DNA from: Hominenteromicrobium gallistercoris
GTDB taxonomy: Bacteria; Bacillota; Clostridia; Oscillospirales; Acutalibacteraceae
Assembly (NCBI GenBank): GCA_019119145.1
Contig: DWXR01000115.1
Span: 1 to 28,032, forward strand
Direction: 5' to 3'
Length of the DNA: 28,032 nt
The notes below the pieces were generated by a model, which was not told the DNA's origin, did no database searches, and was given only the letters and a program-made list of their open reading frames with translations. Both the position numbers and the translations under genes were made by a program. Below, piece after piece: positions 1-6,940 of the stretch. Within the stretch, counting starts at the first letter, position 1; each line of letters begins with the position of its first letter.

Positions 1-2
1 CC

Positions 3-308
3 GGCAGGCGATACACAAAGGTCATTGGCTGTTATGTCATTCACAACACAGCAAACAACAAATACTATGTTGGGCAGTCCAAGGATGTGTATAAGCGCTT
101 AAAACAACATTTCAGAGGAACTGTACCGCAAAACTGGATTTTCTCTGAAGATTACTACCAGACCGATCCCAGTTTACGCGAGGATTTATTCGAAGTTAAA
201 ATTGTTGAATGCGACTCTAAAGATATGCTGGATTCGACCGAAAAAGCTATGATCGAGGAATATGACTCTTGGAACACCGGATACAACCGGACAAAAGGCA
301 ATTCCTAG
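3..308 (+). CDS. GIY-YIG nuclease-domain protein, 5' end outside window
   Basis: The frame is open from the left edge to a TAG at 306-308, giving 101 visible residues; the true start lies upstream. The visible start reads G-C-Y-V-I-H followed about 12 residues later by K-Y-Y-V-G-Q-S and then a K-R-L-K-Q-H stretch. This is the layout of the GIY-YIG endonuclease fold: the GIY and YIG strands, then a helix with a basic residue. The metal-binding Glu may be in the acidic C-terminal part (E-K-A-M-I-E-E-Y), which ends in a typical W-N-x-G-Y-N-R-T. Family members include homing endonucleases, UvrC-like proteins and small stand-alone nucleases; the substrate cannot be told here. Codon use is clearly AT-richer than in every other gene in the window, suggesting transfer. 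It converges on the araC-type gene, and the stops overlap in a shared CTAG. Confidence 0.72.
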   Translation, partial: GRRYTKVIGCYVIHNTANNKYYVGQSKDVYKRLKQHFRGTVPQNWIFSEDYYQTDPSLREDLFEVKIVECDSKDMLDSTEKAMIEEYDSWNTGYNRTKGNS

Positions 309-1273
309 TGAATTTCCTGCTGCCGCAGCCGGTATTCGCGCGGCGTCATGCCGTACATTTCCGAAAAGGTGCGGTGGAAATAGCTCGTGTTTTCGTAGCC
401 GACCATCGCGATGACGTCGCCGACCGGCAGCCGCGTGCGGCTCAAAAGCCCCGCGGCCTTTTCCATGCGCTTGCGCCGCAGCAGCGCCTTGAAGGTCGAG
501 CCCGTCGCCGCGTGCACCGCCGCGCTCAGGTACGAGACCGTCACGCCGCAGCGCGCGGCAAGCTCGGTCAGGTTCGCGACGCGGTAGTTCTCCTCAATCT
601 CCCGCAGCACCGTCATCACCAGCGTGCTCTGCTCGCCCTCGTCGGCCGGCGCGGCCAGCCGGTCGGTGCAGTTCAGAAGCTCGAGGAACAGCAGCGCCAT
701 CGTGTTCTGCGTGATGCGCCGCCGGTTTTTCGTCTCCTGCACGAGCGCCCAGACCATGTTTTCCACAAGGTTCTGCACCGGAAGCACGTCCGCCACGCGG
801 AACAGCAGGCAGTCCGACCCGCCCGCGCGGCTGACCGAATCGGCGATGAAACGGCCGAGCGTGTTGTCCGCGCCGATCAGCTCGAGCGCCGTGTCGAAAA
901 ACTGCGGCAGCACGATGAAATTCACCGCGATGTCGTCCATGCCGGCCCGCTCGATCTCGTGCGACGCGCCGCGCCCGAGGAACAGCAGCTCCCCGGCGTT
1001 CAGCGTCACCGGCTCGCCGCCGTTGATGCGGTGCACGGTTTTACCCGAGCACATGTACATGATCTCGATATAGCTGTGCGCATGGCGCGGAAAGGGCGCG
1101 AAGCGCGTGTGCGCGCGCACGGAGATCAGCCGCCCGCGCTCCAGCATTTTTTCACTGTCCACCGTGAACACGGCCTTGGCCGTATAGGCGTTTTTGTCGA
1201 CTGCGCCGCCGTCGAGAATGCGCCGCTCCTCCGGCGTGATGGCGCGCAGCCGCTGCATCAGTGCTTCCTGCAT
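305..1273 (-). CDS. AraC-family transcriptional regulator with N-terminal cupin
   Basis: A 322-residue DNA-binding regulator. Residues about 50-150 look like an AraC-type cupin sensor (P-R-H-A-H-S-Y-I-E near residue 62, then a G-E-L-L-F-L-G strand). The last ~100 residues carry the two helix-turn-helix units, with L-A-A-R-C-G-V-T-V-S-Y-L-S in the first and V-G-Y-E-N-T-S-Y-F-H-R-T-F in the second, ending in the usual G-M-T-P-R-E-Y-R. Such proteins usually sense a sugar or other small ligand; the ligand here is unknown. I chose the ATG at 1273 because GGGAG lies 7 nt upstream; an in-frame TTG 6 nt further up is less likely. It follows the pyrophosphatase-like gene by about 30 nt and is probably co-transcribed. 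Its TAG (305-307) overlaps the stop of the GIY-YIG gene. Confidence 0.9.
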   Translation of the reverse strand: MQEALMQRLRAITPEERRILDGGAVDKNAYTAKAVFTVDSEKMLERGRLISVRAHTRFAPFPRHAHSYIEIMYMCSGKTVHRINGGEPVTLNAGELLFLGRGASHEIERAGMDDIAVNFIVLPQFFDTALELIGADNTLGRFIADSVSRAGGSDCLLFRVADVLPVQNLVENMVWALVQETKNRRRITQNTMALLFLELLNCTDRLAAPADEGEQSTLVMTVLREIEENYRVANLTELAARCGVTVSYLSAAVHAATGSTFKALLRRKRMEKAAGLLSRTRLPVGDVIAMVGYENTSYFHRTFSEMYGMTPREYRLRQQEIH

Positions 1274-1303
1274 CTTCAATCTCCCGAAAACCGCGCGGGC
1301 GCC

Positions 1304-1954
1304 TTACAGCAGGATCTCGCTGCGGTAATATTTTTCCTGAAACGCGACGGCTGCGCGGATATCCTCCGCCGTGTACCGGGCGCCTGCCTCGGCAACGACC
1401 CATTTGTCCTCACAGTCATCGAAGCGGTGGATGACGGCGATCACGACGCCGTCGAACGTCTCGAGCGGCGCCGTCGGCCCGAGCACGTACACGTCCTGCT
1501 CCGCGCCGTCGCCGGCCATCACGCCGGGCACGCAGCCGTAATTGACGGGGTAGAGCATATCGGGGTAGCGCGGGTGACGCGAGCCGAGCGGGCGGTCCAT
1601 CACGCAGTGCACGGCCCGGCCGAGGACGTCGGCATAGTCCGCGCGCGTCCTGTGCAGCGCCGCGTTGCGCGCATCCTCCGCCTTCTGCCACGCTTCGCGC
1701 GCGATTTCCCCGCCGTCGAGCAGAACGCACTGCGCCGCAGTATTCGTGAAGATCTCCCGCAGGGCGGCCTCGACCGCCTCCTTGCGCGCCGCCGCATTTT
1801 CGCCGAACGCGGCCGACAGGCGCACGCCGTCCGCCTCCGCTTCGCAGGCGAGCGAGCCGTAGTAGGTTTTATATTTTTTATGCACCGCCGTCCAGCCGTC
1901 TTCCATCGGCTGCAGCAGCAGCGTTTCCGTTTTCATTTCTCTGTACGGCATCAT
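1304..1954 (-). CDS. Inorganic pyrophosphatase-like protein with N-terminal extension
   Basis: A 216-residue protein whose C-terminal half resembles family I inorganic diphosphatases, which hydrolyse PPi to two phosphates in the cytoplasm. Visible elements are D-R-P-L-G-S-R-H-P (about 120-128), Y-P-V-N-Y-G (135-140), D-G-A-E-Q-D (149-154) and D-D-C-E-D-K-W (179-185). These match the substrate strand, the acidic metal cluster and the late D/D/K motif. The catalytic part is short (about 100 residues against about 170 in classic enzymes), and Arg sits where the first active-site Lys is usual. The first ~110 residues are an extension I do not recognise. The ATG at 1954 overlaps the xth stop as ATGA, with GGTGGAG 11 nt upstream, which suggests translational coupling; an ATG at 1978 is an alternative. 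True pyrophosphatase activity is likely but not certain. Confidence 0.75.
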   Translation of the reverse strand: MMPYREMKTETLLLQPMEDGWTAVHKKYKTYYGSLACEAEADGVRLSAAFGENAAARKEAVEAALREIFTNTAAQCVLLDGGEIAREAWQKAEDARNAALHRTRADYADVLGRAVHCVMDRPLGSRHPRYPDMLYPVNYGCVPGVMAGDGAEQDVYVLGPTAPLETFDGVVIAVIHRFDDCEDKWVVAEAGARYTAEDIRAAVAFQEKYYRSEILL

Positions 1955-2703
1955 TTCAAAATCAACTCCACCGGACAATGGTCGCTGCCCATAACTTCAC
2001 TTAAAATGCGGCTGTCCTCAACGCGTTCGCGCAGTTCGTCGGTGACAAGGAAATAATCGATGCGCCAGCCGACGTTCTTCTCCCGCGCCCTGCCCATATA
2101 CGACCACCACGAGTACGCGTCGGTGCGGTCCGGGTACAGCATGCGGAACGAATCGTTGAAGCCCGCTGCGAGCAGCTCGGAAAACTTGCCGCGCTCCTCA
2201 TAGGAGAAGCCGGCGCTGCCGATGTTCGCCTTGGCGTTTTTGATGTCGATCATCTTATGCGCGACGTTCATGTCGCCGCAGACGATGACCGGCTTTTTCT
2301 CGTGCAGCTTCTCGAGGTACGCGCGGAACGCGTCCTCGAACGCCATGCGGAAATCGATGCGCACGAGCTCGCGCTGGGCGTTCGGCGTATAGACCGTGAC
2401 GAGGTAGAACTCCGGGTATTCCGCGCAGATCACACGACCCTCGGCGTCGACCTCTGCAAGGCCGATCCCGTACGAAACCGAGAGCGGCTCCGTTTTCGTG
2501 AACACGGCCGTGCCCGAGTACCCCTTCTTTTCGGCGGAGAACCAGTATTCCGTATAGCCCGGAAAGTCGAAATCCGCCTGCTCCTTCTGCATTTTCGTCT
2601 CCTGCAGGCAGATGACGTCCGGGTCCTCCGCCTGCAGGAAGTCGGCAAACCCCTTCGCCATGCAGGCCCGAAGGCCGTTTACGTTCCAAGAAACCAGCTT
2701 CAA
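1951..2703 (-). CDS. xth: Exodeoxyribonuclease III (AP endonuclease)
   Basis: Exonuclease III-family repair enzyme, 250 residues, the normal length. It cleaves DNA at abasic sites and removes 3' blocking groups in base excision repair. Visible motifs: K-L-V-S-W-N-V-N-G at the start, L-Q-E-T-K with the metal-binding Glu35, Y-T-P-N-A near 105, G-D-M-N-V-A-H with Asp144 and Asn146, and the terminal G-S-D-H-C-P-V with His242. The family normally begins M-K-L-x-S-W-N-x-N-G. Here that position is a TTG at 2703, preceded by GGGAAG. An in-frame ATG at 2727 adds eight unusual residues and has no ribosome site, so I prefer TTG. It is the first gene of a minus-strand group with the pyrophosphatase-like and araC-type genes, divergent from the cyclophilin gene. 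Confidence 0.93.
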   Translation of the reverse strand: MKLVSWNVNGLRACMAKGFADFLQAEDPDVICLQETKMQKEQADFDFPGYTEYWFSAEKKGYSGTAVFTKTEPLSVSYGIGLAEVDAEGRVICAEYPEFYLVTVYTPNAQRELVRIDFRMAFEDAFRAYLEKLHEKKPVIVCGDMNVAHKMIDIKNAKANIGSAGFSYEERGKFSELLAAGFNDSFRMLYPDRTDAYSWWSYMGRAREKNVGWRIDYFLVTDELRERVEDSRILSEVMGSDHCPVELILK

Positions 2704-2714
2704 AGCAAAATCAC

Positions 2715-2743
2715 TTCCCATTTCCATAAATCTGTGTTATACT
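2715..2743 (+). promoter_or_regulatory. Candidate extended -10 promoter for cyclophilin gene
   Basis: TG-T-TATACT (2735-2743) is an extended -10 element. A weak -35-like TTCCCA (2715-2720) lies 17 bp upstream. It sits about 75 nt before the start codon of the plus-strand cyclophilin gene in the AT-richer gap between divergent genes. Confidence 0.5.
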
Positions 2744-2763
2744 ATTGGATACTTCAAATCGAA
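2736..2763 (-). promoter_or_regulatory. Candidate promoter for xth group
   Basis: On the minus strand, TTCGAT (2763-2758), a 16-bp spacer and TATAAC (2741-2736) form a reasonable sigmaA-type promoter about 33 nt before the TTG start of xth. Its -10 overlaps the forward -10 of the cyclophilin promoter, so the two would exclude each other. Assigned by eye only. Confidence 0.4.
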
Positions 2764-2816
2764 CGCTGTCCCGTCTGCACAGCGCGCGGGACAAATTTAG
2801 GAAGGAGTCCACAGAC

Positions 2817-3344
2817 ATGCAGAATCCTGTTGTTACCATTGAGACCAACCGCGGCACGATCAAGGCTGAGCTGTACCCCGAAATCGCCCCGAACACGGTG
2901 AACAATTTCATCTCCCTGATCAAGAAGGGCTTTTACGACGGCACGATCTTCCACCGCGTCATCCCCGGCTTCATGATCCAGGGCGGCGACCCGGAGGGCA
3001 CCGGCATGGGCGGCCCGGGCTACGGCATCAAGGGCGAGTTCGCGATGAACGGCTTTGAGAACAACCTGCGCCACACGACCGGCGTGCTCTCGATGGCGAG
3101 AAGCCAGCGCCCGAACAGCGCCGGCAGCCAGTTCTTCATCATGGTCGACGACGCGCCGCATCTCGACGGCCAGTATGCCGCTTTCGGCAAGGTCATCGAG
3201 GGCATCGACGTCGCGCAGGTGATCGTCGCGAGCCCCCGCGACTGGTCGGACCGTCCCCGCGAGGATCAGGTCATGGAGAAGGTCACGGTCGAGACCTTCG
3301 GCGTCGATTACGACGAGCCCGTCACCGGTCCCGCGCGCGGCTAA
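2817..3344 (+). CDS. Peptidyl-prolyl cis-trans isomerase, cyclophilin type
   Basis: A 175-residue single-domain cyclophilin catalysing cis-trans isomerisation of Xaa-Pro bonds, probably cytoplasmic since no signal peptide is seen. The sequence has the family order: an early T-N-R-G-T-I-K-A-E-L strand, A-P-N-T-V-N-N-F, F-H-R-V-I-P-G-F-M-I-Q-G-G-D-P (catalytic Arg plus the Phe and Gln of the binding pocket), then S-A-G-S-Q-F-F-I and H-L-D-G-Q-Y-A-A-F-G-K-V. The ATG at 2817 follows AGGAAGGAG at a good distance. An open frame continues upstream to 2745 but lacks a ribosome site and is not family-like. It is a single-gene unit: a candidate promoter lies upstream, the repeat array starts right after the TAA, and a terminator follows. 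Confidence 0.95.
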   Translation: MQNPVVTIETNRGTIKAELYPEIAPNTVNNFISLIKKGFYDGTIFHRVIPGFMIQGGDPEGTGMGGPGYGIKGEFAMNGFENNLRHTTGVLSMARSQRPNSAGSQFFIMVDDAPHLDGQYAAFGKVIEGIDVAQVIVASPRDWSDRPREDQVMEKVTVETFGVDYDEPVTGPARG

Positions 3345-3446
3345 GCGGCAACGTGCCGCTGCGAATGTCCGCGCAGTCGCTTGTGTGCACAAGCTCGTTT
3401 GTGCGGGACGCAGGTGCGCACCGCGCGTGCTTCGGTCAGCTCCCGG
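3345..3446. repeat. Intergenic repeat, full copy 1
   Basis: First of two ~102-bp near-identical units (about 5 mismatches by eye), beginning immediately after the cyclophilin stop codon. It holds nested palindromes: GCGGCA-ACG-TGCCGC (3345-3359), GCTTGTG-TG-CACAAGC (3379-3394), an alternative overlapping stem GCACAA/TTGTGC (3387-3404), and the perfect palindrome GGTGCGCACC (3413-3422). No coding frame across it looks protein-like. Confidence 0.85.
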
Positions 3447-3455
3447 ACCTGCATA

Positions 3456-3492
3456 CGGCAGCGTGCCGCCGCGAACGTCCGCGGGGTCGCTT
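3456..3492. repeat. Intergenic repeat, partial middle copy
   Basis: About 37 bp resembling the first part of the full units. It keeps the CGGCA/TGCCG stem but has a GCG loop instead of ACG, and ends where the second full copy begins. Confidence 0.7.
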
Positions 3493-3493
3493 G

Positions 3494-3595
3494 GCGGCAA
3501 CGTGCCGCTGCGAACGTCCGCGCGGTCGCTTGTGTGCACAAGCTCGTTTGTGCGGGACACAGGTGCGCACCGCGCGTGCTTCGGCCCGCTCCCGG
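3494..3595. repeat. Intergenic repeat, full copy 2
   Basis: Second full unit, offset 149 bp from the first, with the same palindromes at corresponding positions (for example 3528-3543 and 3562-3571). It ends just before the AT-rich flank of the terminator between the cyclophilin and pdp genes. Confidence 0.85.
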
Positions 3596-3608
3596 CTAAA
3601 ATATTTTC

Positions 3609-3649
3609 AGACACACGCTTTCCCTGAAGGAGGCGTGTGTCTCTTTTTA
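3609..3649 (+). terminator. Rho-independent terminator after cyclophilin and repeats
   Basis: A perfect 10-bp stem AGACACACGC / GCGTGTGTCT (3609-3618 and 3633-3642) encloses a 14-nt loop and is followed by CTTTTTAT. On the minus strand it is flanked by TTTTA-type sequence, so it may also stop transcripts of pdp, whose TAA (3647-3649) overlaps the T-run. Confidence 0.88.
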
Positions 3650-4951
3650 TTCGATTCTTTCGAGGACCAGCGGCTGTTCGGCCGGCGGCTCTGCGCCGAA
3701 CGTGAACGCCGCATGCAGGCGCTTCTCCGCCTCGGCGCACTTCTCCGCGCTGTCCGCGTACAGCGTGGCGATCGCCTCGCCCGCCTCCACGCGGTCGCCC
3801 TTGTTTTTGTGCAGCACGATGCCCGCGCCGAAGTCGATCGCGCTGTCCTTCGTCTCGCGCCCGGCGCCGAGCAGAACGCTCGCGCGGCCGATCTGCTCGG
3901 CGTCCGCGCGCACGATGCAGCCGCTCTGCGGCGCCCGGACAATCCGCTGCACGGGGCTCAGGCGGAACCGCGCCGTGTCGCGCAGGTACGCGCTGTCGCC
4001 GCCCTGCGCCTCGACCATCTCGCACAGCTTCTGGAACGCCGCGCCGCTTTCGACGGCGTTCTGCGCCATCGCCCGCGCCGCTTCGATCGTCCCGGCCTTT
4101 TCGCCGAGATAGATCATATTCGCCGCAAGCTCGAGGCACATCGCGGTCAAATCCGCCGGCCCCTGCCCGCGGAGCGTTTCGCAGACCTCGATGATCTCGA
4201 GCGCGTTGCCGACGGCGCGGCCGAGCGGGCGGTCCATATCGGTGATGAGCGCGACGGTCCGGCGGCCGACCTGCCTGCCGATTTCCACCATCTCGCGCGC
4301 GAGCGCTTCGGCGTCCGCCTGCGTTTTCATGAACGCGCCGCTGCCGGTTTTGACGTCGAGCAGGATGCGGTCGCTGCCCGCCGCGATCTTCTTGCTCATG
4401 ATCGACGAGGCGATCAGCGGGATGCTCTCGACCGTGCCGGTCACGTCGCGCAGCGCGTAGAGCTTTTTGTCGGCCGGGCAGAGGTTGCCGGACTGCCCGA
4501 TGACGGCGCAGCCCACGCGGTTCACGATGGAGAGGAATTCCTCCCGCCCGATCGCGGTGCGCATGCCGGGGATGCTCTCCATCTTGTCGACGGTGCCGCC
4601 CGTGTGTCCGAGCCCGCGGCCGCTCATCTTCGCGACCTTTACGCCGCACGACGCTGCGATCGGCACGATCACAAGGCTCGTCTTGTCGCCGACGCCGCCC
4701 GTCGAGTGTTTGTCGACCGTCACGCCGTCCACGCCGGAGAGGTCGACCGTGTCGCCGGAGTGCGCCATCGCGCGCGTCAGTCGCGCCGTCTCGCGCGCCG
4801 TCATGCCCTGAAAGCAGATCGCCATCATCAGCGCTGAGAGCTGGTAGTCCGGGATGCTGCCGTCCGTACAGCCGCGCACGACCGCGTCGATTTCCGCGTC
4901 GCTCAGCGCGCCGCCGTCCCGCTTTTTGCGGATGATATCCACCATATGCAT
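3647..4951 (-). CDS. pdp: Pyrimidine-nucleoside phosphorylase
   Basis: A 434-residue cytoplasmic enzyme that splits (deoxy)uridine or thymidine with phosphate into base and (deoxy)ribose-1-phosphate. The family signatures are clear: V-D-K-H-S-T-G-G-V-G-D-K-T near residue 80 (phosphate binding), K-M-S-G-R-G-L-G-H-T-G-G-T-V-D-K near 108-123, S-S-I-M-S-K-K-I-A near 182, and a C-terminal alpha/beta domain with G-D-x-V-x-A-G-E. Length fits the Pdp/DeoA group. The ATG at 4951 has AAAGGGG 9 nt upstream. Whether it prefers thymidine (DeoA) or both pyrimidines (Pdp) cannot be told by eye. It is the last gene of the nucleoside salvage run. Its product feeds deoB and deoC upstream in the same run, and cdd supplies uridines from cytidines. 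Confidence 0.95.
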   Translation of the reverse strand: MHMVDIIRKKRDGGALSDAEIDAVVRGCTDGSIPDYQLSALMMAICFQGMTARETARLTRAMAHSGDTVDLSGVDGVTVDKHSTGGVGDKTSLVIVPIAASCGVKVAKMSGRGLGHTGGTVDKMESIPGMRTAIGREEFLSIVNRVGCAVIGQSGNLCPADKKLYALRDVTGTVESIPLIASSIMSKKIAAGSDRILLDVKTGSGAFMKTQADAEALAREMVEIGRQVGRRTVALITDMDRPLGRAVGNALEIIEVCETLRGQGPADLTAMCLELAANMIYLGEKAGTIEAARAMAQNAVESGAAFQKLCEMVEAQGGDSAYLRDTARFRLSPVQRIVRAPQSGCIVRADAEQIGRASVLLGAGRETKDSAIDFGAGIVLHKNKGDRVEAGEAIATLYADSAEKCAEAEKRLHAAFTFGAEPPAEQPLVLERIE

Positions 4952-4966
4952 AAAACCGCCCCTTTC

Positions 4967-5395
4967 TCAGTGCAGGTTGTCGGGCGAGAAGCTCTCGGGC
5001 AGAAGCTGCGCGAGCGTGTATAGCTTCACCGCCCCGGCTTTGACGAGGAGAATTTTAAAATCGTCGGCGCAGAATTCGCGCATGACCTGCCGGCACACGC
5101 CGCACGGCGCGCAGAAGTCGGCCGGCGCTTCCCCGGCCCTGCCGCCCGCGATCGCGACCGCGGTGAATTTCCGCTCGCCCGCAGAGACGGCCTTGAAGAA
5201 CGCCGTGCGCTCGGCGCAGTTCGAGGGCGTATACGCGGCGTTTTCGATGTTGCCGCCGGTGTAGATTTCCCCGCTTTCCGCGAGCAGCGCCGCGCCGACC
5301 GCAAAGCCCGAATACGGGCAGTACGCGGTCTCCCGCGCGCGGAGCGCCAGCGCCGCGAGCCGTTCCGCTGTTTGTTCGTTCCATTCAGTAGCCAT
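4967..5395 (-). CDS. cdd: Cytidine deaminase
   Basis: A 142-residue zinc enzyme deaminating cytidine and deoxycytidine to uridine and deoxyuridine. It has the small homotetramer-type layout: Y-C-P-Y-S-G-F-A-V-G-A-A-L near 25-37, N-I-E-N-A-A-Y near 49-55, then the zinc and catalytic set C60-A-E62-R and P-C98-G-V-C101-R. I chose the ATG at 5395 because GAGG lies 6 nt upstream inside the end of deoC. The start overlaps deoC by 11 nt, implying coupled translation. The in-frame ATG at 5407 has no good ribosome site. pdp follows after about 15 nt. Confidence 0.94.
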   Translation of the reverse strand: MATEWNEQTAERLAALALRARETAYCPYSGFAVGAALLAESGEIYTGGNIENAAYTPSNCAERTAFFKAVSAGERKFTAVAIAGGRAGEAPADFCAPCGVCRQVMREFCADDFKILLVKAGAVKLYTLAQLLPESFSPDNLH

Positions 5396-6050
5396 GCTGC
5401 GCCTCATTCTTCAGAATCTTCACAAGGCGGGACGTGCCGAGCCGGTCCGCGCCGAGCGCGAGAAAGCGCTCCGCGTCCGCAAACGACGCGATGCCGCCCG
5501 CCGCCTTGATCTTCAGCGTATCCGGCGAAGCCTCGCGCATCAGCGCAACGTCCTCGAACGTCGCGCCGCCCGCCTGAAAGCCCGTCGAGGTCTTGATGTA
5601 GTCGGCGCCCGCAGCGGCAACGACCGCGCACATGCGCCGCTTTTCGTCGTCCGTCAGCAGGCACGTCTCGATGATAACCTTGAGGGTCTTCCCGCCGCAC
5701 GCCGCTTTGACCGCGCGGATCTCCGCTTCGACCTGCGCGTACGCGCCGTCCCTGACCAGGCCGACCGGGATCACCATATCGATCTCGTCCGCACCGTTTT
5801 CGACGGCGTCCTTCGTTTCAAACACCTTCGCCGCCGTCGTATTGTACCCGTTCGGGAACCCGATGACGGTGCAGATCTTCACGCGCCCCGCCGCATGCGC
5901 CGCGGCCGCCTGCACAAAGCGCGGCGGGATACAGACGCTCGCCGTTTCAAACCGGATGCCGTCGTCGACGACATCGCGGATCTCGTCCCACGTCGCCGCC
6001 ACGCCGAGCAGCGTGTGGTCGACATGGCTGAGGATTTCCTTTTCTGTCAT
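5385..6050 (-). CDS. deoC: Deoxyribose-phosphate aldolase
   Basis: A 221-residue TIM-barrel class I aldolase splitting 2-deoxyribose-5-phosphate into acetaldehyde and glyceraldehyde-3-phosphate, the exit step of deoxynucleoside breakdown. It begins H-V-D-H-T-L-L and carries E-I-D-M-V-I (Asp about 91), Y-I-K-T-S-T-G-F with the Schiff-base Lys153, and I-K-A-A-G-G-I with the second active-site Lys182, ending in G-A-D-R-L-G-T-S. The ATG at 6050 has AAAGGAAA and GGTGAAG upstream. The open frame runs further up to 6128 but those residues are not family-like. A hairpin-forming CCGG-type inverted repeat without a T-run lies in the ~115-bp gap before deoD. deoC overlaps cdd. Confidence 0.95.
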   Translation of the reverse strand: MTEKEILSHVDHTLLGVAATWDEIRDVVDDGIRFETASVCIPPRFVQAAAAHAAGRVKICTVIGFPNGYNTTAAKVFETKDAVENGADEIDMVIPVGLVRDGAYAQVEAEIRAVKAACGGKTLKVIIETCLLTDDEKRRMCAVVAAAGADYIKTSTGFQAGGATFEDVALMREASPDTLKIKAAGGIASFADAERFLALGADRLGTSRLVKILKNEAQHGY

Positions 6051-6165
6051 GGCTTCACCGTTTCCTTTCGTCTGTTTTTTGCAGGTGGACGCGCTTTCGG
6101 CGCGTGCGGGCCGCCGGGTTCTCCACAAATCGGCTGGGTCCGGTGGAAAATTCCGCCGGCCGCGC

Positions 6166-6864
6166 TTAGGCCAGCCGCAGCGCGATCTCCATCATCTGCG
6201 TGAACGTCGTCTGGCGCTCCTCGGCCGTCGTGCCCTCGCCGGTCAGCGGCAGGTCGGAGACCGTCGCGATGGCGAGCGCCTTTTTGCCGCAGCGCGCCGC
6301 GTTCATGTAGAGCGCCGCCGCTTCCATTTCGACCGCGAGCACGCCCATCTTCTTCCAGTCCCTGAGGCTGTCCGCGTAGTCGCCGTAAAACAGGTCGCTC
6401 GACAGCAGGTTGCCGACGCGATACGGGACGTTCCGCTCGCGCGCGAGCGAAACCGCCTTTTCGAGCAGACCGAAGTCCGCCGTCGGCGCAAACGTGCCGG
6501 GCAGGCGGTACTGCGCGGCGTAGTTGGAATCGGTGCAGGCGCCCATGCCGATCACGACGTCGCGCAGCCTGACGCCGTCCGCGATGCCGCCCGCCGAGCC
6601 GATGCGGATGATCGATTCCACGTCGTAAAAGTGGTACAGCTCATAGCTGTAGATGCCGATGGACGGCATGCCCATGCCGCTGCCCATCACCGAGACGGGC
6701 CGCCCCTCGAACGTACCGGTGTAGCCGAGCATGTTGCGCACGGTGTTGAAGCACACCGGGTTTTCAAGGTACGTCTCCGCGATGAATTTCGCGCGGAGCG
6801 GGTCGCCGGGCATCAGAACGGTTTTCGCGATGTCGCCCTTTTTTGCGTTGTTGTGCGGTGTCAT
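6166..6864 (-). CDS. deoD: Purine-nucleoside phosphorylase, DeoD type
   Basis: A 232-residue hexameric-type phosphorylase that converts purine (deoxy)nucleosides plus phosphate to free base and (deoxy)ribose-1-phosphate. Motifs: M-P-G-D-P-L-R-A-K near 18-26 (phosphate loop), G-S-G-M-G-M-P-S near 61-68, R-I-G-S-A-G-G near 87-93, M-E-A-A-A near 180-184 and T-V-S-D-L with the catalytic Asp204. The ATG at 6864 has AAAGGGG about 10 nt upstream. An upstream frame extension to 6912 lacks support. It lies between the PPOX-like gene and deoC in the salvage run, matching its role beside deoB and deoC. Confidence 0.95.
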   Translation of the reverse strand: MTPHNNAKKGDIAKTVLMPGDPLRAKFIAETYLENPVCFNTVRNMLGYTGTFEGRPVSVMGSGMGMPSIGIYSYELYHFYDVESIIRIGSAGGIADGVRLRDVVIGMGACTDSNYAAQYRLPGTFAPTADFGLLEKAVSLARERNVPYRVGNLLSSDLFYGDYADSLRDWKKMGVLAVEMEAAALYMNAARCGKKALAIATVSDLPLTGEGTTAEERQTTFTQMMEIALRLA

Positions 6865-6940
6865 GGTATAAAGTCCCCTTTCCATGCGATGTAATCCCGC
6901 GCCCGGCGGCATGACCGAGGCGCGGCCGATAAATTCGATG

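Noticed and set aside
269..2056. A plus-strand frame of 595 codons across the araC-type and pyrophosphatase-like genes
   Set aside because: Shadow frame: composition is Arg/Ala/His-rich and the opposite strand holds recognised proteins.
3345..3595. CRISPR array
   Set aside because: Units are ~102 bp with only two full copies and a partial one; there are no short repeats with unique spacers and no cas genes.
3341..3627. Short open frames on both strands over the repeat array
   Set aside because: They are read-through of the repeated DNA, differ only by repeat differences, and have no ribosome sites.
6130..6165. Inverted repeat CCGG-GGAA / TTCC-CCGG between deoC and deoD as a terminator
   Set aside because: Pairing is good but there is no T-run on the transcribed strand, and the genes on both sides belong to the same functional run.
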